From: an uncultured Victivallales bacterium
GTDB taxonomy: Bacteria > Verrucomicrobiota > Lentisphaeria > Oligosphaerales > JAFGRS01
DNA length: 10,716 nucleotides
Assembly (NCBI GenBank): GCA_903834675.1
Contig: CAILKC010000076.1
Location: 1 to 10,716, forward strand
Reading direction: 5' to 3'
The notes under the pieces were generated by a model. It searched no databases, was not told the DNA's origin, and saw only the letters and a program-made list of their open reading frames with translations. Position 1 is the first letter of the stretch, and the number at the start of each line of letters is the position of its first letter. Positions 6,306 through 10,716 of this stretch are shown piece after piece. A program made the translations under genes and the position numbers.

Positions 6306-9300
6306 TCACGGGATGTCCGCCTCCGGGGCGGCCCGCCCATAGTTCCGCCGCTCCTTGGTCTTGGGCCGGGTCAGATCGGCCTTCTCGAGCAGGCATTCGT
6401 CGCCGAGCAGGCGCCGCAACCCGACCCGCAGGGCCTCGGTGTTGCTGACGGCGAGGCCGTCGGCCTGCACGAAGGCGAGGTCCCCGCTGTCGCAGATCAG
6501 ACACAGGGTCACCGGGGTTCGGCCCGGGTGGGCGCGGCAGAGGGCGGCCAACTGATCCACCGTGGCGCGGCTGACCGCCTTCTGCCGCAGTCGGACATGG
6601 ACTGCCGCCGTGAAGAGCTCGGGAGCTTGCTCCAGGGGAAGCACGCGCTCGGCCAAGATCTTGGTGCCCTCTTCATCGCGGCGACTCAGGGCGCCCTCGA
6701 CGAACACGAGCGCATCCGGCTTGAGAGTCTCGGCGCAGGCCGCATAGCAATCCGCGAAGACCATGCACTCCACCTCGGCTTCGCGGCTTTCGAGGGTGAG
6801 GATGGCCCAGGGCCGGTTGTCGCGCTTGGAGCGCTTGAGGTCGAGATGGCTGACGATCCCGCCGACGCGGGTGCCCACGCCATCCTGCAAGACGCTCAGT
6901 TCGGCGATCGTCTCGATCTGGAAGGTCTGGATCAGGTCGGCAAACTGGTCGGTCGGATGACCCGTGACGTAGAATCCCAGGAGTTCTTTCTCGTAGCTCA
7001 GCAGTTCGCGCCGCTCCCACTCGGGGACGGCGGGCGGCGTCAGACACAGCACGCTACTCTCCTCGGGAGCCAGCAGGGCAAACAGCGAGCCCTGGCCGCG
7101 ACGGCGGTCCGCCAGGCTGCGTTGGGCCCGCTGCATGGCTTCATCGAGCAGACTGAAGACCTGAGCCCGCTTCAGGCCGAATGAATCGAAGGCGCCGGCC
7201 TTGGCCAGGTTCTCCAGCACCCGGCGATTCACCCCGGTATCGAGGCGTTCGCAGAAGTCGAGCAAGCCGGTAAAGGGTCCCCCGGCCTGGCGCTGCGCCA
7301 TGATGGCGTCCGCCGCGGCGCTACCCACGCCCTTGATGGCTCCCAGGCCGAAACGAATCAGGTCGGCACTCACGCCAAAGCGCAACTGGGAGTGGTTGAC
7401 GTCAGGCGGCATAATGCTCAGGCCCATATGCCTAGCCTCGGCGATGTAGAACGCGAGTTTCTCGGCGTTGCCGAGTTCGCCGTTGAGTACAGCCGCCATG
7501 AACTCGGCCGGGTAGTTGGCCTTGAGGTAGGCCGTCCGGTAGCTCATCAGGCCGTAGCAGGCCGAGTGACTCTTATTGAACCCGTAGCTGGCAAAGCGCA
7601 GGATCTTGCTCCAGATGCTGGCCGCCACCTCGCGGCTGTAGCCGCCGTGCGACACCACGCCCTCGCGGAACTTCTCGCCGTACTCGAGCAGATCCTTCTC
7701 CTTCTTCTTGCCGATGGCGCGCCGCATGACGTCGGCCTGGGCCAGGGAGAAGCCGGCCACGGCCTGACAGACCTGCATGATCTGTTCCTGATAGACCATG
7801 ATGCCATAGGTTTCCGAGAGCAGCGTGCGCATCTCAGGCGTCTCATACTCAGGCGTCTCGCGTCCGAGCTTGCATTTGATGAAGGTAGGGATGAACTCCA
7901 TGGGGCCGGGCCGGTAGAGCGCGACCAGGGCGATGATCTCTTCCAGGCGGCTGAGGCCAAAGCTGCGGCACAAGTCCTGCATGCCGCCGGACTCAAGCTG
8001 GAACACGCCCACGGTCTGCCCGTGGTTCAGCAGCTCATAGGTCTTAGCGTCATCCAGCGGGAAGTCGTCGGGAGCCAAGCGGTGGCCGGTCCGGGCGCTG
8101 ACCATCTCGAGGGTATCCTCGATGATGGTCAGCGTCTTGAGCCCGAGGAAGTCCATCTTCAGCAGGCCCAACTCTTCACAGGGCGCGGCCGGGAATTGCG
8201 TGATCCACTCGCGGCCCGCGCCGCGGGCCAAGGGGACAATGCCGTCCAAGGGCTGGTCGCCGATGATGACGCCGCAGGCATGAATGCTCTGATTACGGTT
8301 CAGCCCTTCGAGCACCTTCCCCCGCTCAAAGACCTGCCGGACCCAGTCCGTCGACTCATGCAAGGCCTTGACTTCCGGGATGTCCAACGCCTTGGCGAGG
8401 GTCATCTTCGGGTCGGTCGGAATCAACGAGACCAGGCGGTTCGAGTCGGCAAAGGACACCCCCATGACGCGGGCCACGTCCTTCAGCACCGCCTTGGCCT
8501 TGAGCGTCCCGAAGGTGCCGATCTGCGCCACGCTCTCGGCGCCGTACTTGTCGCGCACATAGTCCAGCACTTCGCCGCGGCGGCGTTCGCAGAAGTCGAT
8601 GTCAAAGTCGGGCGGGGAGACACGGTCGGGGTTGAGGAAACGCTCGAAGAGCAGGCCGTAGCGCAGCGGGTCCAGGTCCGTGATGCCAGCCAGGTAGGCC
8701 ACAATGCTGCCCGCGCCGGAGCCGCGTCCCGGACCAACCGAGATGCCCCGACCGCGGGCATACTTAATGAAGTCCCAGACTACGAGGAAGTAACTGAGGT
8801 AGCCCATTCGATCGATCACACCAAGCTCGTAATCGATACGGCTGAGTATGTTACGTCTCATCTCAAGATCGGGCTCAGCGGCCGTGGCAGGGATGTACTC
8901 GAGATTCTCCGGTTCCCTGAGCTGGTAGCGACGAAGCAGGCCCTGCTGGCAGACCGCGCGCAGGAACGCCCTGCGGACCGGGCAGTGCAGATCGGTGGCG
9001 TTGTCGGAGCCATCGGGCAGGCGGAAGACCGGGTAGTGGTTTTGTCCGAGAGGAATGTTGAGCTTGCACTTCGCGGCGATATGGACGGTGTTGGCAATGG
9101 CCTCGGGGCAGTCGGCAAAGATGGCCGCCATCTCGGCGCCGCTCTTGAGGTAGAATTGGTCGCCGGAGAAGCGCAGCCGTTTGACGTCCGCGAGTTGACT
9201 CTGGGTGCCGATGCACAAGAGCGCGTCATGGCCGACGTGATCGCCGGCCTGCAGGTAGTGCGCATCGTTGGTGGCCACCACGCCGACCCCGTACTCGCGC

Positions 9301-10064
9301 GCCAGGCGGAGCAGGGCCTGGTTGGCCTGCCGCTCCATCAGCAGCAACTGGCGGTACTCCTCATCCTGGATGCTCTCGACCACGAGCTCGGGAGGGGCGT
9401 GGTACTGCAGCTCCAGATAGAAGTCCTCCTGTCCAAACAGGCTGATAAAGAACTCGATCGCCTCGCGGGCCTTGCCTTCGCGCCCCTTGAGAAGGTTATC
9501 CGGAATCTCGCCCGCCACGCAGGCCGAGAGGCAGACGAGGTGGGCGTGGTGCTGACGCAGCGTCTCCCGGTCGATGCGGGGTTTGTAGTACATCCCCTCG
9601 TCGCTCCAGGCAACACGGCTGAGGCGGCAGAGGGTCTGGTAGCCGATGAAGTCCTTGGCCAGCAGCACAAGATGATGCCGGGTGGAGTCACTGTGGTCGG
9701 CCAAAGCGCTCGGGGTCATGTAGAACTCGCAGCCGAGGATCGGCTGCAGACCGTGCTTGGTAGCCGTCCGGTAGAGGTCCAACGCCCCGAACATGTTGCC
9801 GTGGTCCGTGACCGCAACCGCTTTCTGTCCCAAGGCCACAATGCGTTCACAGAGGCGGCCGACCTGGCAGGCCCCATCCAACATGCTGTAATCAGAATGC
9901 ACATGCAGATGCACGAAATCCGGCCCCGCCGGGACCGCGCTCGCGGCGGGAGCCGCTGGCGCCTCCACCGCAACCGCTTCCTCGGCCGCCTCTTCATCCG
10001 GCAGAATGACGTCCTCCGACAACGACGGAAGACTGCTCTCAGGGGCTATCACAATGTCGCTCAC
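6306..10064 (-). CDS. dnaE: DNA polymerase III alpha subunit
   Basis: The product is 1252 residues and is the catalytic replicative polymerase. After an acidic and Ala/Pro-rich N-terminal extension of about 48 residues comes the PHP domain (residues about 50-280) with HLHVHSD at 52-58, TDHGN at 86-90, GCEFY at 111-115 and NDAHY at 266-270. The polymerase core has PDFDIDFC (D486, D488, D490) and KMDFLG (D638) as catalytic acids, plus YRPGP near 712-716, RRAIGKK, and FNKSHSACYGLMSYRTAYLK near 825-845. A helix-hairpin-helix (IKGVGS near 907) and an OB-fold (about 1050-1130) follow, then a C-terminal tail. E. coli DnaE has 1160 residues. No in-frame ATG precedes the PHP domain; I chose GTG at 10064 because GAGGA lies 7 bases upstream. 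GTG at 10121 is an alternative, adding 19 residues. Confidence 0.95.
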   Translation of the reverse strand: MSDIVIAPESSLPSLSEDVILPDEEAAEEAVAVEAPAAPAASAVPAGPDFVHLHVHSDYSMLDGACQVGRLCERIVALGQKAVAVTDHGNMFGALDLYRTATKHGLQPILGCEFYMTPSALADHSDSTRHHLVLLAKDFIGYQTLCRLSRVAWSDEGMYYKPRIDRETLRQHHAHLVCLSACVAGEIPDNLLKGREGKAREAIEFFISLFGQEDFYLELQYHAPPELVVESIQDEEYRQLLLMERQANQALLRLAREYGVGVVATNDAHYLQAGDHVGHDALLCIGTQSQLADVKRLRFSGDQFYLKSGAEMAAIFADCPEAIANTVHIAAKCKLNIPLGQNHYPVFRLPDGSDNATDLHCPVRRAFLRAVCQQGLLRRYQLREPENLEYIPATAAEPDLEMRRNILSRIDYELGVIDRMGYLSYFLVVWDFIKYARGRGISVGPGRGSGAGSIVAYLAGITDLDPLRYGLLFERFLNPDRVSPPDFDIDFCERRRGEVLDYVRDKYGAESVAQIGTFGTLKAKAVLKDVARVMGVSFADSNRLVSLIPTDPKMTLAKALDIPEVKALHESTDWVRQVFERGKVLEGLNRNQSIHACGVIIGDQPLDGIVPLARGAGREWITQFPAAPCEELGLLKMDFLGLKTLTIIEDTLEMVSARTGHRLAPDDFPLDDAKTYELLNHGQTVGVFQLESGGMQDLCRSFGLSRLEEIIALVALYRPGPMEFIPTFIKCKLGRETPEYETPEMRTLLSETYGIMVYQEQIMQVCQAVAGFSLAQADVMRRAIGKKKEKDLLEYGEKFREGVVSHGGYSREVAASIWSKILRFASYGFNKSHSACYGLMSYRTAYLKANYPAEFMAAVLNGELGNAEKLAFYIAEARHMGLSIMPPDVNHSQLRFGVSADLIRFGLGAIKGVGSAAADAIMAQRQAGGPFTGLLDFCERLDTGVNRRVLENLAKAGAFDSFGLKRAQVFSLLDEAMQRAQRSLADRRRGQGSLFALLAPEESSVLCLTPPAVPEWERRELLSYEKELLGFYVTGHPTDQFADLIQTFQIETIAELSVLQDGVGTRVGGIVSHLDLKRSKRDNRPWAILTLESREAEVECMVFADCYAACAETLKPDALVFVEGALSRRDEEGTKILAERVLPLEQAPELFTAAVHVRLRQKAVSRATVDQLAALCRAHPGRTPVTLCLICDSGDLAFVQADGLAVSNTEALRVGLRRLLGDECLLEKADLTRPKTKERRNYGRAAPEADIP

Positions 10065-10071
10065 GGCGGTA

Positions 10072-10076
10072 TCCTC
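10072..10076 (-). promoter_or_regulatory. Ribosome binding site that favours the GTG start at 10064 for dnaE
   Basis: GAGGA on the minus strand lies 7 bases upstream of GTG at 10062-10064. The longer alternative start at 10121 has only AGGG about 4 bases upstream. Confidence 0.55.
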
Positions 10077-10121
10077 GTCACTGGGTGATGGCGACTCGCC
10101 TGCTCCGCTAGGGCGAGACAC

Positions 10122-10310
10122 GCCACCCTACACCGGCGGGAAAAACGCGGCGGCAGTCGCCCCACCCTCTCGGCTAAGCGGCATCCGGGGCGCCGCGGTA
10201 CGAACCGTGAAACCGTAGTGTACTCCTGGCCAGAATCCACGCCGGACACCCGCAAAAAGCGCCGGCGGGCACCCCCTGGGCGCAGGTCAGTTCCATGGGG
10301 GTTTGCTTGT
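10122..10310. other. Upstream region of dnaE with no recognisable gene
   Basis: This stretch should contain the dnaE promoter. On the minus strand a TACACT (4 of 6 matches to TATAAT) occurs near 10221 but lacks a clear -35 partner. Short open frames here are arginine- and proline-rich with no motif. I see no RNA gene or repeat in it. Confidence 0.4.
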
Positions 10311-10395
10311 ATGAGAACCAGGGTTCAGGGTTCAGGCTGGACATGGAGGCGGTTGCCATGCATATCAGACCCCGAAACCTGAAACCCGTTCTCAT
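10311..10395. repeat. Imperfect inverted repeat built on GGGTTCAGG motifs
   Basis: The left arm at 10311-10336 starts ATGAGAAC and continues AGGGTTCAGGGTTCAGG. The right arm at 10371-10395 is its imperfect reverse complement, ending CCCGTTCTCAT. The outer 8 bases pair perfectly, and inner copies of GGGTTCAGG pair with CCTGAAACCC. About 34 bp separate the arms. No open frame is associated. It could be a miniature inverted-repeat element or a long-stem RNA structure; the family is unknown. Confidence 0.65.
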
Positions 10396-10430
10396 TCCGG
10401 TATGTCCGGCTATGGCGCCGTTGGTTCCGA

Positions 10431-10511
10431 GGCCCAAAGGGCCGACATCCCTCAGCCCAGGCCAGCGGCCTGGGTATGATGGGGTAGGGTTGGTGCGGCC
10501 TGAAGGGTCGC
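10431..10511. repeat. Cluster of three short GC-rich hairpins, REP/MITE-like
   Basis: Three stems follow one another. GGCCC-AAA-GGGCC lies at 10431-10443. CCCAGGCC-AGC-GGCCTGGG, a perfect 8-bp stem, lies at 10456-10474. GCGGCC pairs with GGTCGC (one G-T pair) at 10495-10511. None is followed by a T run, so they do not look like terminators. The cluster lies immediately upstream of a RAYT transposase remnant, which is what REP-type palindromes and their derivatives do. I infer a non-autonomous element mobilised by such a transposase. Confidence 0.65.
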
Positions 10512-10528
10512 GATAGCGAGAGCCACCT

Positions 10529-10654
10529 CATGCCACAATCACTGTGCGGTACATCGAAGGTCAGGTCAAACACCACCGGCGCGTCTCGTTTCAGGAAGAA
10601 TTCCGCGTCTTTCTGGAGCGCTATCAGATAGCCCACGACGAACGCTACGGGTGG
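10529..10654 (+). pseudogene. C-terminal remnant of IS200-like/RAYT (Y1 family) transposase
   Basis: The frame starting at 10529 reads HATITVRYIEGQVKHHRRVS, then FQEEFRVFLERYQIAHDERYGW. This matches, from memory, the C-terminal signature of REP-associated tyrosine transposases: RYI..Q..HHR.VSFQ.EFR.FL...I..DERYVWD, the canonical VW being GW here. Only about 42 residues are recognisable. A stop (TAG at 10514-10516) lies just upstream in frame. No HUH motif, catalytic tyrosine or start codon of the transposase is present, so it cannot be functional. The frame reads on without homology past DERYGW. Intact members are single-strand DNA transposases that act on REP-like hairpins, and such hairpins lie on both sides. 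Confidence 0.7.
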
Positions 10655-10680
10655 GTGGGATTGAGGCGGGGGGCTATTGC

Positions 10681-10693
10681 GCCCCTTCGGGGC
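10681..10693. repeat. Short perfect hairpin next to the transposase remnant
   Basis: GCCCC-TTC-GGGGC forms a 5-bp stem with a 3-base loop, 26 bp after the recognisable end of the transposase remnant. It is of the same style as the hairpins upstream and is not followed by a T run. It may be the other flank of the same degenerate element. Confidence 0.5.
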
Positions 10694-10716
10694 TCAGGCA
10701 CATGGAACCTGTTTAC

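Noticed and set aside
6288..6310. GAGCCC...GGGCCTC pairing between the acyltransferase and dnaE ends as a bidirectional terminator
   Set aside because: The stem is short, has a bulge, overlaps both stop codons and lacks a T run.
7392..10088. An 898-codon open frame on the plus strand, antisense to dnaE
   Set aside because: Its composition (Gly, Val, Ala, His, Gln-rich with no motif) is what the reverse complement of a GC-rich coding frame gives. dnaE on the other strand is unambiguous.

Overview
The window is a gene-dense, high-GC bacterial chromosome segment of mostly ordinary metabolic and housekeeping genes. It is framed by repeat-derived sequence at both ends. Shine-Dalgarno leaders, frequent GTG/TTG starts and a DnaE-type replicative polymerase show a bacterium. 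The repeat hairpins, the remnant of a REP-associated tyrosine transposase (RAYT) and the PIG-L subtype remind me of environmental or metagenomic lineages such as the PVC group or Armatimonadota. That placement is recall and weak; nothing here fixes the phylum.

Layout. Positions 1-160 hold two near-identical 55-bp repeat copies, 104 bp apart, each with a small hairpin. A two-gene minus-strand operon follows: a DUF2157 multi-pass membrane protein (starts at 2463), overlapping by one base (TGATG) a GDYXXLXY-domain protein (161-1156) with an unusually long C-terminal part. A 342-bp spacer with a perfect TATAAT box leads to a plus-strand PIG-L/LmbE-type deacetylase (2806-3609). Convergent to it is a minus-strand pair: a mannitol-1-phosphate 5-dehydrogenase-like gene (4122-5312) and, 20 bp downstream, a small very acidic protein of unknown function (3712-4101). 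Divergent from the dehydrogenase is a PlsC-like acyltransferase (5502-6290) starting at TTG behind a good sigma70-like promoter. It converges, with a 15-bp gap, on dnaE (6306-10064, minus), the DNA polymerase III alpha subunit. Downstream of 10064 is about 450 bp of non-coding sequence: an inverted repeat built on GGGTTCAGG motifs, a cluster of short GC-rich hairpins, and a decayed C-terminal fragment of an IS200-like/RAYT transposase near the window end.

How they work together: the DUF2157 and GDYXXLXY genes are a recognised membrane-protein pair, probably translationally coupled. The dehydrogenase and acidic protein look co-transcribed. The other genes (deacetylase, acyltransferase, polymerase) appear to be independent units. 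I did not find a defence system, CRISPR array, biosynthetic cluster, tRNA or rRNA. The points most worth a second look are the RAYT remnant with its hairpin elements, the acidic protein, the extended GDYXXLXY protein, the intact metal site in the DnaE PHP domain, and the non-canonical acyltransferase motifs.
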